From Fibrobacterota bacterium (GTDB taxonomy: Bacteria; Fibrobacterota; Fibrobacteria; UBA5070), in contig JAKPQQ010000281.1 in NCBI GenBank assembly GCA_029557215.1, positions 1-36,448 of the forward strand: a stretch of DNA of 36,448 bases, given 5' to 3'. The position numbers were made by a program, and so were the translations under genes. Position 1 is the first letter of the stretch. Each line of letters begins with the position of its first letter. This document shows, one piece after another, positions 1 to 11,690 of this stretch. The notes beneath the pieces are model-generated. The model searched no databases, was not told where the DNA came from, and saw only the letters and a list, made by a program, of their open reading frames with translations.

Positions 1-19
1 AGGCATGCCTCGCCCCTAC
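1..19. repeat. Partial copy of palindromic REP-like repeat, left of RAYT gene
   Basis: This 19-base stretch contains GCATGC and one full arm (CATGCCTCGCCCCTAC) of the perfect 28-bp palindrome found complete at 688-715. The other arm is cut off by the window edge. It lies 24 bp beyond the stop codon of the transposase gene, so the gene has a copy of the palindrome at each end. REP-type palindromes beside RAYT genes are typical of that transposase family. Confidence 0.7.
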
Positions 20-42
20 GTGACGGCAAAACACAACGGCGA

Positions 43-555
43 TCACAATCCGTTTCGATTTTCGGCGAACCGTCGTGGATTGTCGCGGATGTACCGCCGG
101 ATCCCATCCAATTCGTCCTGGGCGCGGATGACCCGATCGTAATATCCGCGCTGCCACACGGACAAACCCGGGTCGTCAACATGCAGGCGAATGGATCGCG
201 TCGACGCCGATTTGAACGCACCCACAACGGATCCCAATTTTGTCGAACCGCCATGTTCCGGATCGATCCAGACGATCGCATGGAAATGATCCGGCATCAC
301 GATCCATTGATCCAGCGACACCTGCGGCAAATGGTTCGGCAATTCGCACCAGGAACGCGCGACAAGGATCCCCGCATTCGAAAGAACAACGTCGCCATCA
401 CGCAAGACACCGAACAACGGTCGCCGATCTCGGCTGCAAACCGTGACAAAATACGGTCCGATCGACGAATAGTCCCAACACCTCAACCGGATCGAGTCGT
501 GGCGCCGCGGCGGTTCTGCCGCCTCGAATTCCAGGTCGACATCGGATGAAGACAT
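43..555 (-). CDS. REP-associated tyrosine transposase (RAYT, Y1_Tnp/HUH family)
   Basis: The product is a 170-residue Y1 transposase-like protein. RAYTs are HUH single-strand nucleases thought to mobilise or process REP palindromes through a 5'-phosphotyrosine intermediate. Visible motifs are the HUH pair in MPDHFHAIVW (His90, His92), the segment WQRGYYDRVIR near residue 134, and the catalytic-tyrosine helix RYIRDNP (Tyr155), all in family order and at normal family length. I chose the ATG at 555 (MSSSDVDLEF). The reading frame stays open to 702, but that extension is low-complexity Thr/Asn/Arg translated from an 8-bp tandem repeat and begins inside the palindrome itself. Palindromes lie at 1-19 and 688-715, so gene plus repeats form a REP-RAYT-REP unit. 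The catalytic residues look intact, so it may be active. Whether it mobilises the REPs is inference. Confidence 0.85.
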   Translation of the reverse strand: MSSSDVDLEFEAAEPPRRHDSIRLRCWDYSSIGPYFVTVCSRDRRPLFGVLRDGDVVLSNAGILVARSWCELPNHLPQVSLDQWIVMPDHFHAIVWIDPEHGGSTKLGSVVGAFKSASTRSIRLHVDDPGLSVWQRGYYDRVIRAQDELDGIRRYIRDNPRRFAENRNGL

Positions 556-649
556 TGGGGCAATGTTACCGAATTGCGGAATGAAAATCACGCCCATGGC
601 CGGTTGGGCGTTGCGAACGATTCGATCGTTCGTGTTCGTTGCCGTTGTT

Positions 650-688
650 GTCGTTGCGTCGTTGCGTCGTTGCGTCGTTGCGTCGTTG
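650..688. repeat. Tandem 8-bp repeat (GTCGTTGC)n, about 4.9 copies
   Basis: The unit GTCGTTGC is repeated head to tail four full times plus seven bases with no mismatch, ending one base into the palindrome at 688-715. It lies between the RAYT start codon and its palindrome. The surrounding 556-859 stretch otherwise holds no gene I can recognise. Copy number of such arrays commonly varies between strains. Confidence 0.9.
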
Positions 689-715
689 TAGGGGCGAGGC
701 ATGCCTCGCCCCTAC
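688..715. repeat. Perfect 28-bp palindrome (REP-like), upstream of RAYT
   Basis: The sequence is GTAGGGGCGAGGCA followed by its exact reverse complement, centred between 701 and 702, and would fold into a GC-rich cruciform or hairpin. The central GCATGC gives an ATG on both strands that reads Met-Pro-Arg-Pro-Tyr either way. A truncated copy lies at 1-19. A different, related-looking palindrome is at 16308-16327. Confidence 0.9.
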
Positions 716-859
716 AAAACCGCACAAACGCAAACGGCAACGAACGCAAAACAGGCAATCAATCGCGCCAGCCATCCGCAGGGGACGTGCGCGCAGCGCA
801 CCGACCAGAGGGAAGCCCGCAGGACGGCGGCCCCCGCCAGGGGGAGGCGCCCGCCGCTC

Positions 860-2665
860 TCAACCCACCGCTTCTTCGAACTCCTTCACCAAGGCTTCGA
901 TCGCGCGGTGTCCGGCGCGCCAGAAGTCCTCGTCGAGCTTGATGCCCACGGCCTCGCAGGCCTTGGCCGGGTCTTCCGATCCGCCCTTGGACAGCAGTTC
1001 CAGGAACCTGGGCACGAAGGCGTCGCCTTCCTCGATCCAGCGCTGGTACAGGCCCAGCACCAGCAGCTGCCCGAAGGTGTACGCGTAGCAGTAGAACCGC
1101 GTGTGGATGAAATGCGGGATGTAGCTCCAGCCCCAGCGGTAGGCCGGGCGCATCTCCACCGCCTCGCCGTACAGGGCGGCGTTGGCGTCCCACCATTTTT
1201 GACAGATTTCGTCGCGCGAGAGCTGCCCGTCCCTGCGCCCCAGGTGCGCGGCCAGCTCGAACTCGGTGAGCACGTTCTGGCGGTAGGCGGTGGACAGGGC
1301 GTCTTCGATGCGCGAGCACAAGAGCGAGCGGCGGGCGACAGGATCCGTCTCCTGCGCCAGGAGCTTGCGCGCCAGCAGGATCTCGCCGAACACGGAGGCG
1401 GTCTCGGCCAGCACCAGCGGGGCGTCGTAGGTGAACAAGGATTGTTCCGCCGATCGGCGGTAGTGGACGCCGTGCCCCAGCTCGTGCGCCAGCGTGAACA
1501 CGTCGCGGATCTGACCGGTGAAGTTGAGCAGGATGTACGGGTGGTGCTGGGGCCAGCTTCCCGAACAGAAGGCGCCGTCGTCCTTGCCGGGACGCGTTTC
1601 CGCGTCGATCCAGCCCTGGTCGACGAAGTCCTTGGCCAGGCGCTCGAGTTCGGGCGAAAACGCCCTGTAGGCGCCCATGACTTCCGACACCGCGTCGTTC
1701 CAGGAGAACTTGCGGTCCTTTTCCGCGATGGGCGCGTAGAGGTCGGTGCTGGTGAGCTTGGGCAGCCCCATGAGCTTGGCCTTGGCGCGCCAGAAGCGCT
1801 GGGCCACCGGGTAGTTCTCGCGCGTCGCGCGCATCATCGCGTCGACCACCTCCTGGTCGACCGAGTTCCCCATGTGCGTGCGCTGCATGGGGTGGGAATA
1901 CCCGCGGATCTCGCAATCGACCTGGTGGTCGAGCGCGAGGGTGTTGAACACGTGCGCGAAGACGAGCCCGTTCTTTTCGTAGACGCCCAGGAACGCCTCG
2001 TTGGCGGCCTTGCGCACGGCGGGATCGGGATGGCGCGAGAAGGCGAGCATCTCGGCGCCGGTGCGGTCGCGCAGCCCCGTGCCGTCGTCGAACGGGAACG
2101 AAAGCGAATTGGACAGGTCGTCGAACAGCTGCGACGCCGCGGCCTTGCCCGTGAGGTCCTTGCGCGAGGCGAGGCGTTCTTCCGGTTCCGACAAAATGTG
2201 CTTGCGGAACTTGCGGGTCTCCTGCACCCAGCGCTTCATGCGCGACGCCGACGGATCGCTCCACCAGGCTTCGACAGCCGAATCGGGCAACGCGGCGATC
2301 TCCACCGAAAGGAACGAGGTCCGCGCGTCGGCCTGCGAATAGAGCTCGCGCGCCTTGGCCAGGCTCGCCGCGATCGCTTCGTTGCGGGCGTCGGCGGCGT
2401 AGGCCAGCGAGGTCCAGGTCCCGATCTTCCACTGCAACGTGGAGATCTCTTCGTATTCGCGAAGCATCGCCCCGGCCTGGGGTGGGGTCAAGGCCGCGAC
2501 GCGACCCTTGTGGCGCGCGGCGAAGTCGGCGACCCGTTCCAACGCGAGAGTGAAATCCGAGGCCAGGTTCGGGTCTTCGGGGCCGGTGTACAGGCAGGTC
2601 AGATCCCAGCGGATTCCGTTGGCCGAATCCTGGGCGGCTTGGGCGGTCAGTTCGTTGTCGAGCAT
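860..2665 (-). CDS. pepF: M3 family oligoendopeptidase (PepF-like)
   Basis: This 601-residue cytoplasmic zinc metallopeptidase of the M3 (thimet oligopeptidase/PepF) family is expected to cleave short peptides. The zinc motif HELGH is at about residues 394-398 (TLAHELGHGVHY), and the third ligand lies downstream in LVLAETASVFGE (Glu421), the classical M3 arrangement. The N-terminal helical region (about 1-190) and the catalytic domain (about 200-590) fill the usual 600-residue length. No signal peptide is seen. I chose the ATG at 2665. A TTG at 2683 is in frame but less likely. It lies 94 bp downstream of the TonB receptor gene on the same strand and could be read from that operon or independently. 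Family assignment is firm; substrate is unknown. Confidence 0.93.
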   Translation of the reverse strand: MLDNELTAQAAQDSANGIRWDLTCLYTGPEDPNLASDFTLALERVADFAARHKGRVAALTPPQAGAMLREYEEISTLQWKIGTWTSLAYAADARNEAIAASLAKARELYSQADARTSFLSVEIAALPDSAVEAWWSDPSASRMKRWVQETRKFRKHILSEPEERLASRKDLTGKAAASQLFDDLSNSLSFPFDDGTGLRDRTGAEMLAFSRHPDPAVRKAANEAFLGVYEKNGLVFAHVFNTLALDHQVDCEIRGYSHPMQRTHMGNSVDQEVVDAMMRATRENYPVAQRFWRAKAKLMGLPKLTSTDLYAPIAEKDRKFSWNDAVSEVMGAYRAFSPELERLAKDFVDQGWIDAETRPGKDDGAFCSGSWPQHHPYILLNFTGQIRDVFTLAHELGHGVHYRRSAEQSLFTYDAPLVLAETASVFGEILLARKLLAQETDPVARRSLLCSRIEDALSTAYRQNVLTEFELAAHLGRRDGQLSRDEICQKWWDANAALYGEAVEMRPAYRWGWSYIPHFIHTRFYCYAYTFGQLLVLGLYQRWIEEGDAFVPRFLELLSKGGSEDPAKACEAVGIKLDEDFWRAGHRAIEALVKEFEEAVG

Positions 2666-2759
2666 TGCAACCAAGCTACACAATGCGATCGTTCCATCGA
2701 CACGCCATGGAACGCTTTCCGACGCACGGCGCGCGAAAAACGGAACCCGATGGATCCGA

Positions 2760-5492
2760 TCAGAACCGGACCTCCATCCCCAGGAACACAGTCGGGAACG
2801 GAACGTTCAACTGGATCCAGCGGAACTGGCCGGACTCGCTGTCGCGCAGAATGAAGTTCGGATCGTTGAAGGCGTTCCACATCTCGTAGTAGAACGTCGC
2901 GGGGAACCCGAACATGCGGCTTTCGCGCGCCACGCGGAGATCCAGCCTCTGGTAGGGCGCCAACCGCGCGGAATTGCGCTTGCCGATCCACAGAACCGAA
3001 TCCGACTCGTCACCGTCCATGAACATCTGGCCCCAGAGACTGGATGGTGTGTAGGGGTTCCCCGCCTGCGCCGCGTAGCGCAAGGAGATCTCCCATTTTT
3101 TGTCGATGCGGAAGGCGTTCACCCACGACAGCTTCCAGGGGCGCTCCAACCCGAACGGGTACCAGATTCCGTCGGGCCGATCCTTGCGACGCGAGATCGA
3201 CCACTCCGCAGAGGCCCAGCCGGTCCAGGCAGGCGTGGGTTGGTAGCGCAACGAGAACTCCAACCCGGCGGCCCAACCTTCACCGGTGGATTCGTAGCGC
3301 AGCACCCGATCCTGACTGACTTCGGCCGTGAATGCACGGACATCTTCCGGCACGTATGCGGTCTTTTCGTCATCGTTCAATCTGGACACCGAGTCGCTGC
3401 GCCGAGTGTTCTCTTCTTGGGAAAGATTCGGATCGTACTGGAATCCGTACCTGCCTTGCATCACCGAATCAGGAATACCAAGCGATAAGAAGTTGTTCCA
3501 TACCCAACTGAGGAGCATCGCCCGATACGCCGCGGAATCGTACTTCCCGACCTGGGCCATTCTCGAACTCGCCAGGTCCCGATACAGCTTTCCCCAACCA
3601 GATACCGTCGAGCGCCATCCTGGAGCGAACGCATGCTCCCATTCCACGATGCCCAACCACGCCTTCTCCGATTTCAACGGCTTGTTCGCCGCGAAATTCC
3701 ATTCGAACGGCATCTCGCTCTGGGTATGCAAAGCGATACCCACTCCGAAAAGGTCCTTGTCCGTGATCTGGCGCTGCACCTGCAACCTGGGATTGGGGAT
3801 GTCGATTCCTCCCTGCGCATCGCTCGCGATTCTCAAGCCGGCTCGAACGCGAGTGCGGGAATCCGGATCCCATCGATGTTCGAACCATCCCGTGGGCTCG
3901 AGGCTCTTCACACTGGTGTCGTAGTCGAATTCCACGTCTGCAAAGGATTCGATGTCGAGGAACAATCTGTTGTTGCTACCGGAAAACCGGATTTCCTCCT
4001 CGTTGAAGACCCCCAGGAACTCCATGGGGTTCCCCGTGGTGCCCATGATGAGCTGCGCCACCGGGCGCAGAAGATCCGTCCTGGCCGACTGGGCTTCTTG
4101 GCCGACCCCTAATCCGGCATGGGTTTCGTGCTCCTGGCTCCATCGCTTGCGGACCGACAGCCCCAGATTCTTCAGGGAGCGCGTCCAATCGAACAACGAG
4201 CTGTCGCTGTCCCGTCGGACCGTGCAATTCTTCCCGTTCCTGTCGCAATCCAGTTCGCGGTGCCCGGGAAACTGGGCGTGCCAATCCACGCTCTGCCACG
4301 CGCCCACCGCCTCCACCGTCAGGTCGCGGTCGGGGTTCCACGACAGACGCGTGCGCGCCATCCAATTGGTCAGGTCCACGATCGCCGACGTGTCGTAGAT
4401 CGTCTTGTGTTCCTGCCTGTCGGGTGGTGCAGCGACCCACCTTCCAAGGGAATCGTAGTAGTAGCCTCCGCTGTAGGAGCAATAGGCTTCCTTCCCGCCT
4501 TCCAGGCAGATCGTCGTGGGCTCCAGGACCCGGAACTTGTCGCCCGCGACGAACCCACCCACGTCCAGCATCCAATCGCGCCCGAGCTTGGCCGAGATCC
4601 CCCCTTGCAGGTCCCAGCTGGTGGGAAGCGTGACCATGCTCTTGTACTCCTCCACATCGTCCTTGTCGGCCGCGCCCAGCAGCACGCCCAGGTCCATGAA
4701 CCGCTTGAGGGTCCAGTCGTACCACAAGGATTGCGCCGACAGCCAAAGGCCCACCCGATCCTCGACCAATGGAACCCCGAGCCACGCCGAACCGCGCAGC
4801 ATCGAGACGTCCACGCCTCCGAAGAACGTGTCCACCGGAGCCGACCGACTGCGGGCCACGACCATGCCGGACAGCATTCCTTCGGCGCTCGCCGGGGCCA
4901 CGCCCGAATAGAGCTGGAAGTCTTCCATGGCTTCCTGGTGGAACACGGAAAACACCGACCCGAAGTGGTAGGGCATCAACAACGGAACGCCGTCGAGCTG
5001 GACGCCGGTTTCCGTCAAGTCGCCGCCGCGGACCACGGGACGCACGGAAAGGTCGGACGCCGTGCTCACTCCGGGAAGCGTGGACAGCGCGCGCAGCGGA
5101 TCCTGCATGGTGGCCACCACCTTCTTTGCGTCTTCCCGGCGGATGGTGTTCGTGGAGATTTCCTTGCGCTTGTGGCGCGCCTGCCCCTTGACCGTCACGG
5201 TCCTGGTCACCGAGCCGGATTCCGTCTCCCGAACGGAATCGGCCGGCTCGAGCTCGATCGAATCGGCGCCTCCCGCCTGGATCGCGGAATCGATGGGCGC
5301 CAGCGGAGGCGCACCCATGGAATCCGATCCGGCAAGGTCCCGGGTCCGGGCGATCGCGGAATCCACCGGAGGCCGGAATTCGACATGGGTCGTATCGGAA
5401 CTCGCGGCGGAATCCGGGACCGCGAAAATGGAATCCTGCGCGAACCCCGCGCACGCGACCAGAAACAAGGAGGAAAGAAGACGCGCGTTCAC
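2760..5492 (-). CDS. TonB-dependent outer-membrane receptor
   Basis: The product is a 910-residue outer-membrane receptor. It starts with a signal peptide (hydrophobic residues about 4-18, cleavage near GFAQ), followed by an Asp/Ser-rich spacer to about residue 90. A TonB-box-like stretch (TRTVTVKGQ) precedes a plug domain (about 105-225: DPLRALSTLPGV, VVRGGDLTETGVQLDGVPL, IEDF-like MEDFQLYSG). The rest is an aromatic-rich barrel ending in GMEVRF with the usual C-terminal Phe. The GTG start at 5492 overlaps the TGA stop of the upstream lipoprotein gene (GTGA), which supports translational coupling and this start; the frame runs open further upstream without a plausible start. Such receptors import siderophores, cobalamin, oligosaccharides or metals. 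No CarboxypepD_reg domain of SusC type is seen, so the substrate is unknown. Coupling suggests the lipoprotein works with it. Confidence 0.9.
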   Translation of the reverse strand: MNARLLSSLFLVACAGFAQDSIFAVPDSAASSDTTHVEFRPPVDSAIARTRDLAGSDSMGAPPLAPIDSAIQAGGADSIELEPADSVRETESGSVTRTVTVKGQARHKRKEISTNTIRREDAKKVVATMQDPLRALSTLPGVSTASDLSVRPVVRGGDLTETGVQLDGVPLLMPYHFGSVFSVFHQEAMEDFQLYSGVAPASAEGMLSGMVVARSRSAPVDTFFGGVDVSMLRGSAWLGVPLVEDRVGLWLSAQSLWYDWTLKRFMDLGVLLGAADKDDVEEYKSMVTLPTSWDLQGGISAKLGRDWMLDVGGFVAGDKFRVLEPTTICLEGGKEAYCSYSGGYYYDSLGRWVAAPPDRQEHKTIYDTSAIVDLTNWMARTRLSWNPDRDLTVEAVGAWQSVDWHAQFPGHRELDCDRNGKNCTVRRDSDSSLFDWTRSLKNLGLSVRKRWSQEHETHAGLGVGQEAQSARTDLLRPVAQLIMGTTGNPMEFLGVFNEEEIRFSGSNNRLFLDIESFADVEFDYDTSVKSLEPTGWFEHRWDPDSRTRVRAGLRIASDAQGGIDIPNPRLQVQRQITDKDLFGVGIALHTQSEMPFEWNFAANKPLKSEKAWLGIVEWEHAFAPGWRSTVSGWGKLYRDLASSRMAQVGKYDSAAYRAMLLSWVWNNFLSLGIPDSVMQGRYGFQYDPNLSQEENTRRSDSVSRLNDDEKTAYVPEDVRAFTAEVSQDRVLRYESTGEGWAAGLEFSLRYQPTPAWTGWASAEWSISRRKDRPDGIWYPFGLERPWKLSWVNAFRIDKKWEISLRYAAQAGNPYTPSSLWGQMFMDGDESDSVLWIGKRNSARLAPYQRLDLRVARESRMFGFPATFYYEMWNAFNDPNFILRDSESGQFRWIQLNVPFPTVFLGMEVRF

Positions 5493-6313
5493 CAGTTCCA
5501 CCCCATCGCGAACGCCCAGGCCGCGCCCAGACCCGATTCCTGTCGCAGCTCGTCGATGTCGAAACTGGGGTAGGCCGAATTGACCAGATTCAATGTCGCC
5601 CCGATCCCGACCCAGTCGGGCAGGACCACCGCCCGCCCCAGCGGGATCTTGACGCCCGTCGCCGCCTGGAAGTCCCAGCTCCGATCGCTCTTGAACCTTC
5701 CCTTGTCGATGTCCATCAAGTTCACGGACGGCTGGAGGGTCCCCCTGAGGGAACCGAACACCCTGCACGAACCGAACCTTCTGGACGCCGCGTACTGCAG
5801 GAACCAGGAATTGTCGGCCCACATGCCGACACCCCACCCCGCCGCGAGGCTGTGGGCGATCGCGGAATCGCCCGTCGGCAGTCCGATCGCCACGTGGAAC
5901 TCCTGCGTGACCGGAGCGGTGGCGGCCTCCATCTGCGTACCCACCTGCATGCCCGTGAACGGCCCGAACGGCCCCAGGACGCCCAACTTCCAGTTCACGG
6001 CGAAATGGGGCTCCCTCTCGATCCCGATCCGAGGCTCGGAATAGGTGTATCCGGATGTGGAGTTGTAGTCGCCGCTCTGGTAGGAGTAGCTGTAATGCCA
6101 CTCCTCGCAGGCGATCCGCCCCGTCGAATCCCTCCCCACGTACTCTTGGCCGCAATCGTAGTCGGTGCGCGGAACCGATCCGATGGCGATGGAGAAATCG
6201 GAGCGCCCCGGCGCGAGCACCGTGCCGTCTTCCATGCGGATCCAGCTGGATATGCAACCCTGGAGCAGGCACCCGGCCAGGCCAAGCGAGGAAATCTTGG
6301 GTATCGAGGACAT
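5489..6313 (-). CDS. Putative outer-membrane lipoprotein / beta-barrel protein, receptor partner
   Basis: This 274-residue protein starts at ATG 6313 with a lipoprotein signal: a short hydrophobic stretch and a lipobox LLQGC with Cys20 as the likely lipidation site. The body has alternating hydrophobic/polar segments rich in Gly, Trp and Tyr, and the C-terminus ends in aromatic residues (GWNW), which suggests a small beta-barrel or outer-membrane-associated fold. I do not recognise a named family. Its stop codon overlaps the GTG start of the TonB-dependent receptor by 4 bp, so the two are almost certainly co-expressed. Upstream, 6314-6610 separates it from a divergent glycoside-hydrolase-like gene. 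I see no gene in that gap. Function as an accessory of the receptor is inference. Confidence 0.75.
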   Translation of the reverse strand: MSSIPKISSLGLAGCLLQGCISSWIRMEDGTVLAPGRSDFSIAIGSVPRTDYDCGQEYVGRDSTGRIACEEWHYSYSYQSGDYNSTSGYTYSEPRIGIEREPHFAVNWKLGVLGPFGPFTGMQVGTQMEAATAPVTQEFHVAIGLPTGDSAIAHSLAAGWGVGMWADNSWFLQYAASRRFGSCRVFGSLRGTLQPSVNLMDIDKGRFKSDRSWDFQAATGVKIPLGRAVVLPDWVGIGATLNLVNSAYPSFDIDELRQESGLGAAWAFAMGWNW

Positions 6314-6610
6314 CGGGTGGGAAAGATACTCTGTCAAAAACTGGCCGGATCCCCTCCCGTGGCGGATTCCCGTTCGATTTCCCGAAACGGTTTTTTCCGA
6401 TCGCAGGATCCGCGAACGGAATTCCGAAAACCCTCCAGCGGGAACGGCCGACCGGCGACATCTTTCCTTCACCTGGGTCCGCCTTCGCGGCAAGCCATGG
6501 CTCCCGCTTCGGCTGGACCGTCTTTTCGCGCGCGAAGTTCCGATCGACCGAACGGGAAATTTCCAGCCCATCGTCGACCATCGGCCCCAGGATCACCCTA
6601 CGGAGGCTCC

Positions 6611-8782
6611 ATGGCCAAGATCAAACACGTCTCGATCCTGCTGCTCGGGCTCGCGCTGACCGCAAGCGCCGCCTGGGACAACTGCAAATTCCAGTTCGGA
6701 CAGACCTGGGACGGCCCGAACGCCGCCTACTCCAGCGAATCCGACTACATCACGATCTGGATCGGAAACGGCGGCGGATCCAACACCTACAACACCTGGT
6801 GGGAAGGCGACATGCTCCGCCGTTGCAAGAGCGGCACGCTCGCCGGCAAGACCCCGGTCCTCTACAGCTACATCATCGCCGAGCTGGCCAAGGTGAAGGG
6901 CCAGCTGCAGGATTGCGACGTGGCCGGGGTGGGAAGCTCCAGGAGCCTGTGCACCCAAGGCGCGCTGTTCATCCGCAACAACCGCGCGCTCATCCTGCAG
7001 AAGTACCAGGAGTTCGCCCAGGGCGTGGCCAAGGACTGGGGTACGACGGAACCTGTCGTCTGGCTGATGGAGCCCGACTTCTACCAGTACACAGAGGCCA
7101 CGTCCTACTGGGGCACCATGGCGCAGCCCTTGAGCCAGAGCGAGGCGGGAACCCTGATGTCGGAAATGGTCTCCCGCGTCAAGGCGGCGCTGCCCAACGC
7201 CAGGATCTCGCTGGACATCAGCCCTTGGATGGGCGGATCCAACTGGCAGTCGGCGCAAACGGCCTGGCTGAACGCCATGCCGAAATCGGCGTTTTCCTAC
7301 CGGCACACTTCGGGCGGACGCACCCAGGGCAACAACGACAGGATCCGCGCCGACGGCGGCAACTACGCCACCTGGGGAGGCATGTCGCAGTTGTCGGGCA
7401 TGGGAATCGTCGCCGACGACGGCTACGGCGTGGGCGGCGCCACCAACGGCGACTGGACCGAATGGATGAACGCCTCCAACCTGAACGCGCGCATCGCCAA
7501 CGGCGTGGTGGCCTTGACCATCCCCAAGCCCGGCGACTGGACCTCGCAGATCCGGGCCTTGCGACCGCAGCTGTCACGGCCCGTCACCTGCGGGAGCGTG
7601 CCTCCACCGCCGCCGCCCTCCACCTTCGCGCTTTCCATCTCCAGCGCCAACGGAACCGTGGCCGCCGCGCCGTCCCAGCCCTCCGGCGGGTACGCCGCCG
7701 GAACACAGGTCGCATTGACCGCCACCCCCTATTCCGGATACATGTTCAACGGATGGAGCGGAGCCTGCACCGGAACCGGAACCTGCACGGTCACCATGGA
7801 CGCCAACAAGAGCGTGACGGCGAACTTCGTCCCGACCTCCACCACCAGGTACTCGCTGACACTTTCCGGTACGACCAACGGGACTCTTTCGGCCAACCCG
7901 ACCCAGCCCACCGGCGGATACACGGCGGGAACCGTCGTGGCGGTCGTGGCCACGCCGAATTCCGGATACCAGCTTTCCGGATGGACCGGGGCCTGCTCGG
8001 GCACCGGATCCTGCTCGGTCACCATGGACGCCAACAAGAGCGTGGGCGCCAGCTTCGTGCAGCAGACCACGACGCCGCCGACCTCGAACAAGCTGGTCAA
8101 CGGCGACTTTTCCAATGGCGCCAATTCCTGGACACTGGGCGTCTACGGCGGCTCGGCCAGCGGATCGGTCGTCAAAGGGGAATACGCCACGACGATCAAG
8201 AGGGCAGGCACGCAGGCTTGGCACGTCCAATTCACGCAGGGCGGCATCGCGCTCGAACAAGGCAAGACCTACACGCTGAGCTTCAAGGCGCGCGCCGCGG
8301 CCAATCGCACCGTGGAAGCCAACGTCGGCATGAGCGCAAGCCCCTACGCCAGCTACATGGGCGGATTCCAGGTGGCGCTCACGACCACCGCGCGAACCTT
8401 CACCAAGACCTTCACGATGACGCAACCCACCACCACCTCGGCCCGCGTGGAATTCAACAGCGGTTTGTCCAACGTCAAATGGTACCTGGACGACGTGAAA
8501 CTCGTCGACGCATCGGGCGGAACGTTCGCGCCGCGCTCCATGGACCCCTCCGGCCCCAAGGTGGTCGTCTCCGGCGGCGACATCGTGTTCGACGCCACCG
8601 GGTTCGGCGAATCGGTCCTGGAACTGCGATCCGTCGACGGTTCCAAGAACATGGTGATCTGGAGCGGGCTCGCCGACCAGACGTTGGCCGTATCCGCCGA
8701 CAAGATCCCGCGCGGCCTGTGGGTCGCCACCCTGCGCGGACAAAACGGAAGCAAAGGACAGATCCTGAACCTGATGCGGTAG
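6611..8782 (+). CDS. Secreted modular glycoside-hydrolase-like protein with InlB repeats, CBM and C-terminal sorting-like tail
   Basis: The 723-residue product starts at ATG 6611, behind an excellent ribosome site (GGAGG at 6602-6606). Modules in order: signal peptide (1-20, cleaved near ASA-AW); a putative catalytic domain (about 21-328) with carboxylate-containing motifs such as VVWLMEPDFYQY (Glu154), ISLDISPW (Asp202) and VADDGYG (Asp269/270); a Pro-rich linker (331-336); two tandem InlB B-type (Listeria-Bacteroides) repeats (about 339-407 and 414-484), each containing the octapeptide TMDANKSV; a jelly-roll carbohydrate-binding module of CBM4_9 type (about 494-632, from LVNGDFSNG to WYLDDVKLVD); and a C-terminal beta tail (about 650-723) resembling the type IX-like sorting tails of Fibrobacter enzymes. 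It probably acts on a polysaccharide outside the cell. I cannot assign the GH family, so catalytic residues are guesses. It is divergent from the receptor operon, possibly sharing control with it. Confidence 0.8.
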   Translation: MAKIKHVSILLLGLALTASAAWDNCKFQFGQTWDGPNAAYSSESDYITIWIGNGGGSNTYNTWWEGDMLRRCKSGTLAGKTPVLYSYIIAELAKVKGQLQDCDVAGVGSSRSLCTQGALFIRNNRALILQKYQEFAQGVAKDWGTTEPVVWLMEPDFYQYTEATSYWGTMAQPLSQSEAGTLMSEMVSRVKAALPNARISLDISPWMGGSNWQSAQTAWLNAMPKSAFSYRHTSGGRTQGNNDRIRADGGNYATWGGMSQLSGMGIVADDGYGVGGATNGDWTEWMNASNLNARIANGVVALTIPKPGDWTSQIRALRPQLSRPVTCGSVPPPPPPSTFALSISSANGTVAAAPSQPSGGYAAGTQVALTATPYSGYMFNGWSGACTGTGTCTVTMDANKSVTANFVPTSTTRYSLTLSGTTNGTLSANPTQPTGGYTAGTVVAVVATPNSGYQLSGWTGACSGTGSCSVTMDANKSVGASFVQQTTTPPTSNKLVNGDFSNGANSWTLGVYGGSASGSVVKGEYATTIKRAGTQAWHVQFTQGGIALEQGKTYTLSFKARAAANRTVEANVGMSASPYASYMGGFQVALTTTARTFTKTFTMTQPTTTSARVEFNSGLSNVKWYLDDVKLVDASGGTFAPRSMDPSGPKVVVSGGDIVFDATGFGESVLELRSVDGSKNMVIWSGLADQTLAVSADKIPRGLWVATLRGQNGSKGQILNLMR

Positions 8783-8874
8783 GAATCGTTCGCGCGCCGC
8801 CCGCGAAGGGCGGCGCCACCTTTCGCTCCATCGCCCTGCGATCCATCGATCCGGACGATCCGCAGCCAAAGAAA

Positions 8875-8911
8875 AAGCCGAGTCCCTTGTCCGGGGCTCG
8901 GCTTCGTTTTT
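8875..8911. terminator. Bidirectional rho-independent terminator between GH-like gene and tex
   Basis: The stem AAGCCGAG (8875-8882) pairs with CTCGGCTT (8897-8904), extended inward by TCCC/GGGG. It is followed on the plus strand by CGTTTTT (8905-8911) and on the minus strand by TTTTTC (8876-8871). It sits in the 184-bp gap between two convergent genes, so it can stop transcription in both directions. Confidence 0.85.
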
Positions 8912-8966
8912 CTCGGATTCCGCGACGGAGCGGGAACGCACGAAGGCGCTCCGCTCGTCGGAGGAA

Positions 8967-11690
<2,724 letters not shown>

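Noticed and set aside
701..2854. Very long plus-strand open frame opposite the M3 peptidase
   Set aside because: It is the antisense shadow of a GC-rich gene; its translation is Arg/His/Val-rich with no domain, whereas the minus strand has a complete M3 peptidase with HELGH.
5493..6596. N-terminal extension of the TonB receptor frame up to 6596
   Set aside because: It overlaps the lipoprotein gene in another frame; the extension is Arg/Gly-rich with no signal peptide, while the GTG at 5492 gives a clear signal sequence.
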